Below, piece by piece: positions 11,024 to 22,094 of a stretch of DNA of 64,000 nt. This DNA is from Gnetum montanum (lineage: Eukaryota > Streptophyta > Gnetopsida > Gnetales > Gnetaceae). The notes beneath the pieces were generated by a model. That model had not been told where the DNA came from and made no database searches. It saw nothing but the letters and a program-made list of their open reading frames with translations. Both the position numbers and the translations under genes were made by a program. Numbering within the stretch: position 1 is the first letter of the stretch; each line of letters starts with the position of its first letter. The stretch spans positions 565,459 to 629,458 of the forward strand of contig MNCI01007684.1 of NCBI GenBank assembly GCA_015680685.1. The letters run 5' to 3'.

Positions 11024-13846
11024 ATGGCATCTAAAGGAAAGCACACGTAGGAAGGAGAACCATCTCAACCAAGGGAAAAATAACCAAGAACAACCCCATG
11101 AGCAAGCAAAGACCCATGCCATAGGACCTCTTCACGAGGAACCTAAAGTGGAATTTGTCTAATAGATTCTTGAAGAAGCTACTATAGCAAAATAGACTCA
11201 CCAAGATGAGGTGCTTGAACCCATACCAGATGTTGAGGTTACCTTGATGGAAGCCTACCTTAGGTAAATCATGAACAAGGTGGTCTAGAAATCCATGCTT
11301 CAAGAATTAAACTTCGGAACTTTCTTTGAGTTCACACTACCAAAAGTTAAAGCTCAACTACAGAACTCTCCCACATGACCCACAATCACCTCTAATATGG
11401 AGTGGCATATGGGAGAGACATACTTATTTTAGAATAATTAGTAGACTAGTTCAATGATCAAAATCAAGGACATCTTAGTGTCCCACTTGATGAAAGCTAT
11501 TACAGAGGCCCTTGGGTTACCAGAAATGGGGACAAACCTTGCTAAAATCCCTATGCAGGTAGATCCTTGTGTTAAGAAAAAATGGATGCAACAATGTTAT
11601 GGCATCAATCATAAGAAGTTTAGTGCACTTAGCATAGCATAATATGCATACTTTAAAATTATGGCCTTTCACCTCAATCCAACATTGAGGCCAAGCAAGA
11701 TCACAGTCTTCTCTGCTCATGTGTTTCCTACTCTTAGCAATAGATTCTCAGTCAACCTTCCATAGTTGATCTATCTTAAAATAGAGAAGTGGTTTATAGA
11801 AAATGAATGTGGAAGGAAGAAACTCAACTTCCCATGCCTTATTCAAAAATTATTCAAGAAAGTAGGCATAACCTCCTATAAAAATGACACTATCCGATGT
11901 GCTTTGTTCACTTCTTGGGCAAAGATGATGAAGGATAATGTGCTTGCTAAATTCGTCTAAGAAGAGAAATAGCAACCACCACCCATCACAAAACAACATT
12001 GAAGGTCCACATTGTTCTTAAGCATATGCATGATATCTAAGAGTAGCTCTTGTAAGAGTAGAAGTAGCGAGTAGGAACAAGTGATAGTGATGCATCTGTG
12101 TATCGCCCAACAATGAGTCACCTCAATGAAGTGGCTTAAACAATTTTCTAGATGGAGGAAGGTGGACCAATTTTCTTAGCCCAAAGAAAGATCAAATCTT
12201 GACACCTAAGAGGTAATGGCATCTCTTTTGTAATAGTAGAAATTTCCAAAAATATCTGGGAATGCCACTCCTTTTTTAGTACATTTGGAGGAGGATGAAA
12301 GGGCAACTATATTTATGATGTAGCACCATGGGTAGAAGACAACCATAGAGGTGCTTGCTAATAGAAATTTTGAGGTATTCAATACACCTATGACATCTGT
12401 ACTAGATGTTTTTACACTCAAAGATGTGTAGATGTCTATAGGAATAGTTAGTGGTAGATTGAATGTAGCCTAACACAAGGAGTTGCAAGACCAACTGGTT
12501 GGAACCAGGCAACCGAATCCAAATATCTTTAACCTTCTAAAAAAATTACTAAAATCCAACTAGAGCTACTAGAAGCAAGAGGAAAGTGAATTATATTAAA
12601 GGGTAACTAAAAATAGCCCAACCACAAAACCAACACTTTACTATAGAGGTTTTTGAATTAAGAACCTGTCTTACTAATCCCATGTTTCTCAATCCTACAC
12701 TAACAAGGGATGAAGCCTTCAAGAAACTTGAACACAAGCTCAAAAAGTTTGAGAATAAGAAGGAGATAGCCATCTTTGACCAATCTGTGGCCAATCCTAA
12801 AATGTACACCATTCAAAAGGACTTAGTTCAAACATGTTATGAGAATGCAATTTTGACCCTAGAAAATTATCACCTATGCAATACTGATATGCAGATCCAG
12901 AAAATATAAGATTTTATCCATCAACAGTAGAAGCAGCTAGTTAGAGTAAATACTAAATTAAGGAGATTAGCAATAGAAAATAGAAATCTCTCCATGGAGG
13001 AAGCCCAAGCCCTTCATCAAAAATCTATGATAGAGATGGTCACTTAGAAAAATGAGGCTTTAAAATTTGAGAGAGTCAAGAACCATTATAGAGATTATGT
13101 TTGTCTATAGAAAGAAATCAATGAGAAACACATCCAAATGATAAAGGTAAAAGTTAACGAGTGGGCCTTGTTCAACAGCTGAAGGAAGGAGGTGATGTCC
13201 GGTGGCCTATCTTTAATGGGCTCAATGATTACAAAAAAGTAGAGATCTACATGAAAGAGCTATAGATCAAGGAGATGATGGAGTATATGGAGCTTGCCAA
13301 TCTCTGTTATGAAAACCTAGAGATGCTAACTATTAGACAGCTGTAATAAGAATTAGAGAGACAAGTGGCTAGTTCATACTTATTATATGAAGTAGAGTTC
13401 AAGCATCACATAGACACCAAGTAGAAGCTTGACATACCAATGCCAAATTTGAGGTTTTCAAGGCAAAGTTCACTAATCAATGATCAACTATTGAGAACCT
13501 GGCTAAGAGGATGAGTGACTACTGGGAGTTGTAGAATGTAGTTAAGGCATTCAACATTGTACATAAACTTTTTGCTGCTTCGTTTATAAACATGAAGGAG
13601 TTGTTGTCAACAATACCCTATCCTTGGGATGTTCCCACTCTAGCCCACATTCGAGATGTTGTGTGGACCATGAACAATCCTAGGGGAAAGGAGGAGAAAA
13701 TGAAGGCAGTATTGTATGTCTTTCATCTTCCACCAAAAGTTTTTGCTACTACAAGACAACAATAATGGCCTCAACCACCATGTGTGCCTGAAGCAGGAGA
13801 AGGATCTTTTAAGCCTCAAGAGCCTCCACCACTTGGGGCCATTTGA
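11024..13846 (+). pseudogene. Extra ORF of element A (env position), function unknown
   Basis: Runs from ATG at 11024 (MASKGKH) to a stop at 13846, about 930 codons, with many TAG stops and at least two frame changes (one phase for about 11040-11960, another around 12660-13200). The middle third is rich in K, E and L with a coiled-coil look (EAFKKLEHKLKKFENKKE at 12709; NLAKRMSDYWEL near 13500), and the end is proline-rich. I see no convincing transmembrane segment, so 'envelope' is only a positional analogy. A homologue of the same length lies in element D (24775 to 22095), with a matching motif NLARRLSDYHEL, which shows that this was a real protein of the family. Family not recognised. Confidence 0.75.
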
Positions 13847-14061
13847 TTTTCTTCAATGTTTTCACACCATCTAAGAAATTGTGTTTTTTGATTTTGTCCT
13901 GGTGTTCAATTTTGTTGTTTTGAACACCCAAAATTTTGTAATCAATAAAAAAATATACACTCTTGGCACTTAGTTTTTGTTGTGTAGTTCATGTGTTTGT
14001 TTTGTGTGTCAATAATTCCATACCTTCCCAAATTTTGTAACTCAAGGATGAGTTTTCATTT

Positions 14062-14074
14062 AGTCATGGGGGCA
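14062..14074 (+). other. Polypurine tract of element A
   Basis: AGTCATGGGGGCA lies immediately before the 3' LTR at 14075. The same AGTCATGGG context precedes the LTR in element D (minus, about 21902-21913), and a weaker GTTGTGGAGGTA precedes the LTR of element E. Confidence 0.75.
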
Positions 14075-14948
14075 TGATGAAGCATCATGGTTGACGCAAC
14101 CCCATCAACAAGAAGCCATCAACATGATCCTGTCAACATAGAGTTTGGCCCATTGATGTGTACCCATTGATAGGGCTTCCTCTCTCACCTATAAATACAC
14201 TCTCAGTAGCCACATTTATGACAATAAGTCTCATAGTTATAGTGAATCTCTAGTAATTTTTCCACTTGAAAGTTAAAATATTTTCTAAGTGCTTGCAATA
14301 GGAGTCAAAGAGTGTACGGATCTTTACTTAAGCAGTCTTGTACCTAAGCACTACAATGTGTGCAACAATAAAGACAAGTTTTCTGATAAACCTTGTAGCA
14401 CTTTGAAATAGATAAATTATTTCCTTTATGCATTAATATTTTAAGGAATTTCCTTTAATGCTTTAAGTAATTAAAGTAATTAAATTAAGCTAAATTAAGC
14501 TAGATTAAATAACAATTAATTAACTACATAGGTATGACCACTTTGAGCATATGCTTGGTGCTTGATAATCTCAATAACACTTAACATTTGGTAACCCAGT
14601 AGTGCAAAACGTGTTCAAGATGTATACGAGAAGTGGGAACGGGTGCTTATGTCAAGATTAGTTAAATGTTAGTTGGTTAGAGTAAATTAGTAATTAAATA
14701 TATAATTCTTTATTCTTAGACAACTTAGAACATAAAACCTAAAAATGAGAAAAATCATATTCCTCAATTGCACATAACCATACTTTTGCATTTCACAAGT
14801 GTAATTGGAAAGATAGCAATTGCAATAATTAGTTTCATTATTAGAGACCGATGTACTTAGAAGGCTATAAGTCCATGAAATTTGATTGGATCACGTGAAT
14901 GCTTAGTGGTTCGTATGGTTGGGCATAGGGCCTACTTGCTACTCATCA
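14075..14948 (+). repeat. 3' LTR of element A
   Basis: 874 bp, matching 1600-2503 with many point differences and small gaps. The TATA box CTATAAATA is at 14189-14197. It ends ACTCATCA and is followed by the right target duplication CTAAT at 14949-14953. Confidence 0.9.
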
Positions 14949-14953
14949 CTAAT

Positions 14954-15476
14954 ATTTTCACTTATAATGTTATCTACATTATAATTGACAATTAGCATCA
15001 TATCAAAACATAACTTTGTTAATAACTCTAATTCTAATTGTTATTTTTAATCTACAAATCCACTCAAAAGGAAAAGAATAGGAAGATACTTTCATCTCCA
15101 AAATAATGTAGATTAGTGTTTCATATTAACTATAGTTGTTATCATATTTAAAGTCAACAAAAATATGATACAAAAGTTACACAATATTTAGCAGAAAATA
15201 AAGGAAGTGGAAGCATTATACCACTAAGGTGTCTAAACTACTCAAATGATATTATAGCTAGTTATTTTTTAGTGGTGGCATCACAAAAACTGTTTCCTAA
15301 GCTACTTTAATATTTGATTTTCAACTTTTCATATCATGCTTTTTGAGTTTCATCTAGCAATTGTAGAATTTGTCATTTGTTGCAACATTTACAAGATAGC
15401 CACATCCTCCATCACTATTATAATTAATACATTGATACAAAAATTGAACCAATAACCTACCCCCTTACTATTGTAA
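14954..15476. other. AT-rich DNA with a dispersed repeat
   Basis: No gene seen. 15269-15367 (from TTAGTGGTGGCAT) is a diverged copy of 19959-20056, so it is part of a dispersed repeat of at least 100 bp whose class I cannot tell. Confidence 0.5.
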
Positions 15477-16756
15477 CTAATACATTGAAGACTCACAAAG
15501 ATGCAAGTATTCTTTAGTCATGTCACTTGGGCCGAAGGTCGGTAGAATAGAAGCCAAATAGATGCAAAACCTGATTTCGAAATGCTCCTTCAAATGATAC
15601 TTAAGCTTGGTTTCATTCTCATACATGTTTTTAAAATATTCGTTGGCCCATTGTAGGGCCAGAGCACAGACCTCTGCCACTGTTCTCTTTGCCATGCCAT
15701 CATCTTCATGTGTCTTGTTATAGCACTATTAAAACAAAAATCAAAATAGAGAACCCATATATCCGGGCATACCATCATGTATGTATGCGCTTATATTATA
15801 GCTTTGTGTTTGGTGGAACTGTGCATGCAGGGACGGATAAGGTTGGTTGATGAAAAGAATAAAAAGTATCTTTCCAGCCTTTTCATTATAACGGAAGAAG
15901 GATAAGAATACCATTAATGTTTACAAACCCAAGCTTGTGCTGATGATATGACTAATGAGGTTGCCTTTAAAAAAAGTAAAGTTTCTTTCATTTTTTTTTT
16001 AATGCACTTTAAATGGATTGCACCACGCCGATTTAGTGCTGTGACACTAACCTTATCACTAACACTTGACACTCGCGTTTGGGCACTCTTACCCATCCAT
16101 CACAGGAGGGTTGTGGCCCTTCACAAATGCGTGACGTCAGACCGATTGGCACCGTATCCATGATTTCATAATGAGCAACGTAAAAATGAAGTTCATTGGC
16201 TCCAGCCAAGATTTCAGGTTGTTCGTGAGTGAATATCTTGCGTTTTTATATGAAAATTTAACCCATGTTTTTACAGGATTGATTTTTGCAACCACGAGCG
16301 TCGGTTCGGAAGGCACCAGCAGGATGAAGGAGCAGGCCCTCAACTTTGAAAACATTGATTGATCTGTGATCTCCGTACCACATCGTGGCTGCTCGCCATG
16401 GATCTCCATACCACAGCCTGGTTGCTCGCCATGGATCTCCGTACCGCACATTCTAACATGGCTTCTCACCTTCCCTTCCTATGAATCATGCATATGAAGG
16501 AAAATGAACGATAAATGAATCTTCCCCGACACACAATCTCTGGTCTCCGGTCCGCCGTCGCCCGTTTCGACATCGCACTCTGGCTGTCGTGAGCTACCAC
16601 ATCCGCCATCAACGTGTAACGTCGCCACCATGTGCTTTGTAACCGTTACTTTAAAGTTCTTTGAAAGTGACGGAAACTTTTAAATTTGAAACTGGTATGG
16701 AAGGATAATTGAAGTTGTGAATGCTTGGTGGTAGTTAGAATTCTTTCCCATGATGG
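15477..16756. other. GC-richer low-copy-looking island
   Basis: More GC and CpG than its surroundings, unlike the decayed transposons. On the minus strand 15695-15477 encodes 72 aa starting MAKRTVAEVCALALQWANEY, which looks protein-like but which I do not recognise; it may be an exon or a gene fragment. A palindromic TGACGTCA (bZIP-type core) lies at 16132-16139 next to an inverted CCAAT-like ATTGG. Whether this was a promoter is unknown. The island adjoins the subtilase pseudogene, so it may be remnant genic DNA. Confidence 0.35.
16368..16450. repeat. 33-bp tandem repeat, about 2.5 copies
   Basis: Units at 16368-16400 and 16401-16433 and a partial third from 16434, each starting GATCTCC(G/A)TACC and the full ones ending CTCGCCATG. 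The period is a multiple of three and the minus strand is open across it, but I take that to be incidental. Confidence 0.8.
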
Positions 16757-17250
16757 TCATACTAGGCTGAGGGTAACTGCCTTGTTTGGATCTACATGAC
16801 TTAAACCATGGTTGAAGGGGGTCAGGGGGTCAGCTGCTCCATGTGATGCATTGATAATGTTTGTCCTGTCATTGTCCATTGTTGTGGCAGTGGTCAATAT
16901 TTTAGACTTATGGTTACTGGACTCCATCATGGGTGTGCTCCCCTTAACAAGACCGCAACACCGAAGACGTGTGGGCATGACATGTAAGTTTTAGAAACAA
17001 TGTTAAAATCCACATATCTTTTGTTAAAGGAAAAGCCTATGGGAGATGATGCTCTGGCGTATGCTGCAAGAACGTTTAGCCCGAGAGTTGTTATATTAGG
17101 CTTTAGTATATCATGTATAAGATTGTTCGGTCCTTGAGATGAGAAGGCTGCCATCATTAGGGCAGGTCTTGTATCCAGTTTTGTAGTTGCATATATATTG
17201 GGTAAAATGAAGAAATTGTTCGGTCCTTGAGATGAGAAGGCTGCCATCAT
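16757..17250 (-). pseudogene. Subtilisin-like serine protease (S8 subtilase) fragment
   Basis: Minus-strand reading from about 17250 gives the C-terminal catalytic part of a plant subtilase: MMAAFSSQGPN, then a GLNVLAAY block, FNIVSKTYMSCPHVFGVAVL (family motif GTSMSCPHVSG), then in another frame from about 16930 TTATTMDNDRTN and NHGLSHVDPNKAV. Plant subtilases are secreted or vacuolar proteases with a Ser nucleophile in the GTSM motif; here that Ser reads Tyr and the preceding Gly reads Lys, so the fragment could not be active. It lacks the prodomain, the Asp and His regions and the PA domain, and has a frameshift near 16930. It carries an exact 93-bp (31-codon) internal tandem duplication. 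This is the only host gene remnant I recognise in the window. Confidence 0.85.
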
Positions 17251-17310
17251 TAGGGCAGGTCTTGTATCCAGTTTTGTAGTTGCATATATATTGGGTAAAA
17301 TGAAGAAATT
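17125..17310. repeat. Exact 93-bp tandem duplication in the subtilase pseudogene
   Basis: 17125-17217 and 17218-17310 are identical over 93 bases, both starting GTTCGGTCCTTGAGATGAG and ending GAAGAAATT. Identity in a region where everything else is strongly diverged means a recent event. Confidence 0.95.
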
Positions 17311-18372
17311 ACTTTTTAGTTGGGGATCTTAAATGAGATAGGTGGCTATAAAGATGAATGAGGCATGGCATTCATGCTTAAATGTTTTTAATATTTAAAA
17401 CTTTTAAATACATATTTAAGGGTCAAAAATTAACATTTGAGACAACCTTTCATAAACTACACGACTCAAAACAAAACATAGTTGGAAAACTCATAATATT
17501 CTGAATTTTCATGGGATTCGGACTTATTGGTCATGGCCAATGTTAATGGATGACAATGATCTTTTATAACAATAAATAATTTAAAAGTTGCATGATACCT
17601 CTCATTAAAAGCACCCCTATTTAAATCAGAAAACCACAAGGAAGGATAAAGTACCACAAGGAAGGGGATTATGTCAGGCATTGAAGTTAAAGCAGAAAGC
17701 TTCATTCCCAAAGCACCAGCTACTAAGATAACACTGCTAAAGAAATCATGTTCAGGCACTGCTATCAATGATGCCAGCACTGAGTTTGTTCTCGATATTA
17801 TCAGCAGCAGTGTCAGTTTACATCATAGAATCATAATAAGAGATATGTCAAACATTCCTATCTTTACTGTGAGATCCAAGGTGTACTAATTCTCCTGCCC
17901 TTCTCCTTCTTTTGCTTTTTTTTTTTTTTAACTTTAATTGTCAATCCCTCTCATTTGGTTCTATATTACCGGTTATTATCAGTGATGATGAATATGTTGA
18001 GTTGATAATCAGTTATCTTCAGTTTTTTCTTTCTATGTGTCATGTTTTCTTTTTTACTTCTGCGAATTTGAGTTTTCTATTTTAAGAAATTGAGTTGATG
18101 TTTAACTCAATCTGTAACTTGTAATTTAGGCATTACTAAACTTAAGCACAAACTGTGCTATAAATGATATGAGCTTTTTATGTGCAATTGTAATGAATGT
18201 GAAAAGTCTTATCATAAAAGAAGAAACAATTAGAGAAGGAATCAAATTTAGATTATTGTGATACATAACTTGCCAAGTCATGAAGTGAAATGGTACTATT
18301 GAAAATAAGATTAGTAAATGAGATGATCCTTTGAATGTGATGATGATAAGTATACAAGAATCTTCTTCTATG

Positions 18373-18677
18373 AATTAATTTAAAAGTTAAAAATATTATT
18401 TTTAGTCTACACAACACCATAGATATTTTCTTTCATATTAAAGAGTTTTAAAGTTTTTATCACTTAAATCTTGTATGTTCTATTTTTTTTCCCTTTACGT
18501 CCTCTATTTATTCTTTTTCCCTTTACATCATTTATTTACAAACTAATTTTAAAATAAAAATATTATTTTTAATTTACATAACACCCTATGTTTTCTTTCA
18601 TATTATAGAACTTTAAGGTTTTATTACATAAATCTTTTATATTCTATTATTTTCCCCTTTACATCGTTTGTTTAGTT
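18373..18677. repeat. Diverged tandem duplication of about 170 bp
   Basis: 18373 to about 18541 and 18542 to about 18677 share blocks in the same order: AAATATTATTTTTA, an ACACCaTA block, TTTTCTTTCATATTA, CTTTAAGGTTTT-like sequence and CCCTTTACATC. A shorter CCCTTTAC(G/A)TC sub-block is repeated again inside the first unit. Confidence 0.65.
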
Positions 18678-19958
18678 GTTTTCCAATAGAATATAGAAAT
18701 AAGTAGAAGTATTCAATTTATCATTATGTAGAAAAGCCTGTTTGCAATGAAGTTCCTCTAGAAATATTACTTATGAATTAATATGTTATATTTTGAAGAA
18801 TTGGTAAGGACTCATGGGTGGGGATGAGAGGAGATGAAAAAAAAATCAAAATGTTCAAATGTGTTATTTCAGGCATCAGATATAGTTCTAAGTAGAAGTT
18901 GTTTTGTTGATTCAGAGCTCCATGATAGAGTTGTTTCTTTAAAACCAAATATCTTCTATTTCACTTCCAATAACATAAACTTTGCAATAGTTGGTACATT
19001 TTTCCTTAATTTATGTAGTCATCCATATTCAAATTTGGATTTCACATTAATTTTTTTGAAGCAAAACTGAAACTAATGTATTAAATTACATTATATAAAT
19101 GAATGTATTAAATTGTGTTCCATGAAAAATTGAGACATTTCTAATTTCCAATTTCTTTTTACAAAATCTTAATATAAAAAACTTAGAGAAAGTGCAAATG
19201 CTAAGCTTGTAATAAACAAAGAGCTTTGATTATTATTGTAACAAAGAGTTTGGATTATTACTAGACTAGCTAAAGCCTTAGCATACATTAACAGGATTCA
19301 CTTGCCATCATCTTTTTGGATGAATTCAAATTTGCTAGTTTTTTAAAGGGTTTTTTGGATGTCTTGAAGTTTATTCAAGAATGTTTTATGAAACTTAAAC
19401 TGAAAGGATATTTTTAGACTCAGCAGCTCTTGGATAGGGCTAGAGAAAGAGTTGAGTTGTATGAAAACAATTAAGAAATTAGGAACTTCTTATTTTCTTA
19501 TTCACTTTATTTTTGTCATAGAGCCTGCATTCATGAGATAAAGTCAAAAATGGTAATGGTATTTTTAATTATCATGTTATTTACCTTTGTGATGGAAAAC
19601 TAAAAGCATGTACTAGAACATAACAGGTAATGCTCTCTCTTGAATCCAAAAGTTCTTGTTTTGCAACATTATAATTTTCTTAAGTTGATTTCTTTAATCA
19701 TTCTCATTATCATTTTAGCTTTATCACATGAAAATGTAAACTGGTTCAGATGGAAAAGTAGATGCTATGAATATTGACCTTGAAGAACACGTAGACTACA
19801 TTTTCATATCATCCATAGTACTTATCATATCCCAAGTCTACAAAGATATTGCATGAGAAGCTTTAAGAAATGTTGCACAAACAATAAAAGGAGTAAAAAT
19901 AGTAGTCGACCTAGTTGATTTAGTTGCTGAACTGGAAAACTATATATATATATATATA

Positions 19959-20056
19959 TTAGTGGTGGCATTATAGAAGTCATTTTTCATGCTACTTTGG
20001 TATTCGATTTTTGATGTTCAATGTCATACTTCTAGTTCATTCAGTAATGATGAAAT
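19959..20056. repeat. Dispersed repeat, second copy of 15269-15367
   Basis: Begins TTAGTGGTGGCAT directly after a (TA)n tract and follows the 15269 copy through GCTACTTT, TATTYGATTTT and a TCATACTT/TCATGCTT block. Class unknown; it may be part of a short nonautonomous element. Confidence 0.5.
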
Positions 20057-20808
20057 CTAGTTAGTGCATTCAAAATCAAATCTAGTAATGTTATGTATGC
20101 TTAGTATATGTTATGTTAAATTTTCTATTTAGATAGTTTTTTGGTTGGTTATTCTCAGTATAAAGTGTTTGAATTTTATTGTGATATAAATTTTATTAGT
20201 GAATTTTGGTCATTTATGTTTAAATTCTCATGCCATTTACCATTTTTGTATTCATGTATGATTTATAACAAGATTGGAATAAAATTTTAATTTTATTTAG
20301 TTGATATGAATATTAATTTTGTGCAAGTGAAAATGGATGGGTTTCGACTAAGAATTACTAGAATTTCCATGAGGTTGCAAATTTTGTTGATATTCACTAG
20401 ATTGCAAAATTCTTGGATAATCATTATTCATGAAAAAAATTGGCCAATTAATATCTATAATTACAATTTTCCCACATTTTACTATTTGCATGCATGTTAT
20501 TTGTGTCAATAAATTCTTCATGCAATTTCTTTTAAATGAAAATATTAGGCTTTTTCTTATTTACGCAAATTTAATTGAAGAATAAAGTTACTCCAATTTA
20601 ACCACAAGAAAATGTCATAAAATTCCCATATATTTTTTTACCTTTGTGTTGCATCATTTCTTTGAATGTTGCAAGTAATATAATATACTTTCCTTAAAGT
20701 AATATTTATAGAATTTTTAAAAATAAGTAGCAATGTTTGTTTTTTAAGTTATAAGATTAAAGTTCAAGCATATGTACAAACATCGAAAATGATTTAATTA
20801 GTAACAAT

Positions 20809-20955
20809 GAGGTGTTAGCCTAGCAGTAAGACTCTTGATTTGGAAACTTCAAGTTATAGGTTTGATTTTGGAGGGCTATATTGTTTTGGTGGTAAATATT
20901 ATTTTAAAAAATATTTTGGGTTCAAACATCCCTTTCCTCTAAATGATTTAAATAA
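20809..20955 (+). mobile_element. Possible tRNA-derived SINE
   Basis: An A-box-like TTAGCCTAGCAGTAAG at 20815-20830 is followed about 30 bases later by a B-box-like GGTTTGATTTT at 20859-20869, which fits GGTTCGANTCC after C-to-T decay. This spacing and wording match RNA polymerase III promoters of plant SINEs. The 3' boundary is uncertain (a T/A-rich run follows), and I could not identify a target duplication. A diverged tRNA pseudogene is the alternative. Confidence 0.45.
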
Positions 20956-21051
20956 TGGAATTCAAAATTTTTACCATTAAGTATAAGATAATTTTATAAA
21001 ATATATCAAAATTTATTCTAGAGCTTATTATCTTGTAATTAAAGTAACTAA

Positions 21052-21901
21052 TGAGCAGTGGAGCAATCCAACAACCAACCATACAAGTCACAAGTGTTTC
21101 ATGCATGACTAGATTATAATCTGTGAATGAGGCAATGTGATTATGCTAGTAATTGGTTTGATTTCAAGACCATTTTCTTCCCATGTGAAACTAGTGAAGT
21201 CTACATATATGATTTAGGTCATAGTGAGGTATAAGATCTATTGATATTGTTTGGCCATCTTGCTCCTAATGAACATGGTGAAATAAAAAGAGTTTCTAAG
21301 TCTAAGTCTAACTAAAAGAGTAAACAAATCTATTCTATCCTAAGGTGATGAGTATCTGATCCTAGCCTTCCACACACACCTTGGGCTTCATGTAACTACT
21401 ACTAGGATTACCAAGTACTTCGCTTCTAGGCAAACCAAGTGATAGGACTACTGGGTTACCAAGAAATTACACTTAAGTACTCGAGATCAGTCGTCCTCAT
21501 CCTGCTTAACAATAGTAATGGTATAGTGCATGGAAAAGTACACATTAACTAAGAAAATAGTATACATTATTTTAAGTAAAACAGTAAACTAGGAGAATGT
21601 TGTAGTAGTATGAAATAGCTTGATCTTTATTGCCAGTCACACTTGTGCCCAAGTACAAGATACTTGAATAAAGACTCTAGACACTACGCCACACTACACT
21701 GTGGGCATTTACACTTCTAAGTGCTAAAGACTAACTCATAAAAACAAACTACGAGACTTACACTACTATTGAATGCAAACTTACGGTAGATCTGTGCACC
21801 TAAGTGTTGTATTTATAGGTTGGCATGTATCCTACAATATCACATATATGATAACATAGCTAGTGCTATGATATCATATTCTAAAAAATTTTAATTTATC
21901 A
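21052..21901 (-). repeat. 3' LTR of element D
   Basis: About 850 bp on the minus strand, beginning TGATAAATTAAAA. It matches element A's LTR in order: TATA box (TATTTATAG on plus, 21810-21818), a TCTCRTAGTT block, CTAAGTGTTG and AAGTGYAAATGCCCACAGT blocks, CAATAAAGATCAAGC, two GGTAA(T/C)CCTAGTAGT-type blocks, and an end near CTGCTCA. Strongly diverged from A, so a different subfamily or an old copy. Confidence 0.75.
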
Positions 21902-22094
21902 TATCCCATGACTGACTAAAATCTTTTCCTTAAGTTAAAACAAAATGAGGATAGAGTTCCTTACAAAATTAGGAGGTAGATTTACATGACATTTTATGCT
22001 ATAGTGGTGTTTTTACAAACATGACACAAAATATGATAGAACAAACTTTGATAAAAAAAATTTGAATGAAGTTTGATGTAGCCTATCTGGTTTT

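Larger units (their letters stand above)
1600..14948 (+). mobile_element. Element A: full-length Ty3/gypsy retrotransposon (Athila-like)
   Basis: A complete but dead LTR retrotransposon of 13,349 bp. Two LTRs (1600-2503 and 14075-14948) begin TGATGAAGCATCATGG and end in CA, and are flanked by a perfect 5-bp target duplication CTAAT (1595-1599 and 14949-14953). The order inside is primer site, gag, protease, RT, RNase H, integrase, a 2-kb spacer, a long extra ORF, a polypurine tract and the 3' LTR. A primer site matching the tRNA-Asp 3' end, no chromodomain, and an extra ORF in the env position are features of the Athila lineage (known from the family); the exact clade is inference. All ORFs carry multiple stops, mostly TAG. 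Confidence 0.92.
17311..20808. other. AT-rich DNA without recognisable genes
   Basis: About 3.5 kb of AT-rich sequence. Short ORFs at 17671-17889 (plus), 18834-19070 (plus) and 20306-20512 (plus) show no family resemblance or composition that I would call coding. It contains a diverged tandem duplication (18373-18677), a (TA)n tract at 19941-19959 and a dispersed repeat copy at 19959-20056. Confidence 0.5.

Noticed and set aside
16132-16139. TGACGTCA palindrome as a functional promoter element
   Set aside because: A single 8-bp word without a TATA box or gene downstream; kept only as a remark.
17671-17889. 72-aa ORF close to the subtilase pseudogene
   Set aside because: No motif match to a subtilase or other family, and no start or splice context that I could support.
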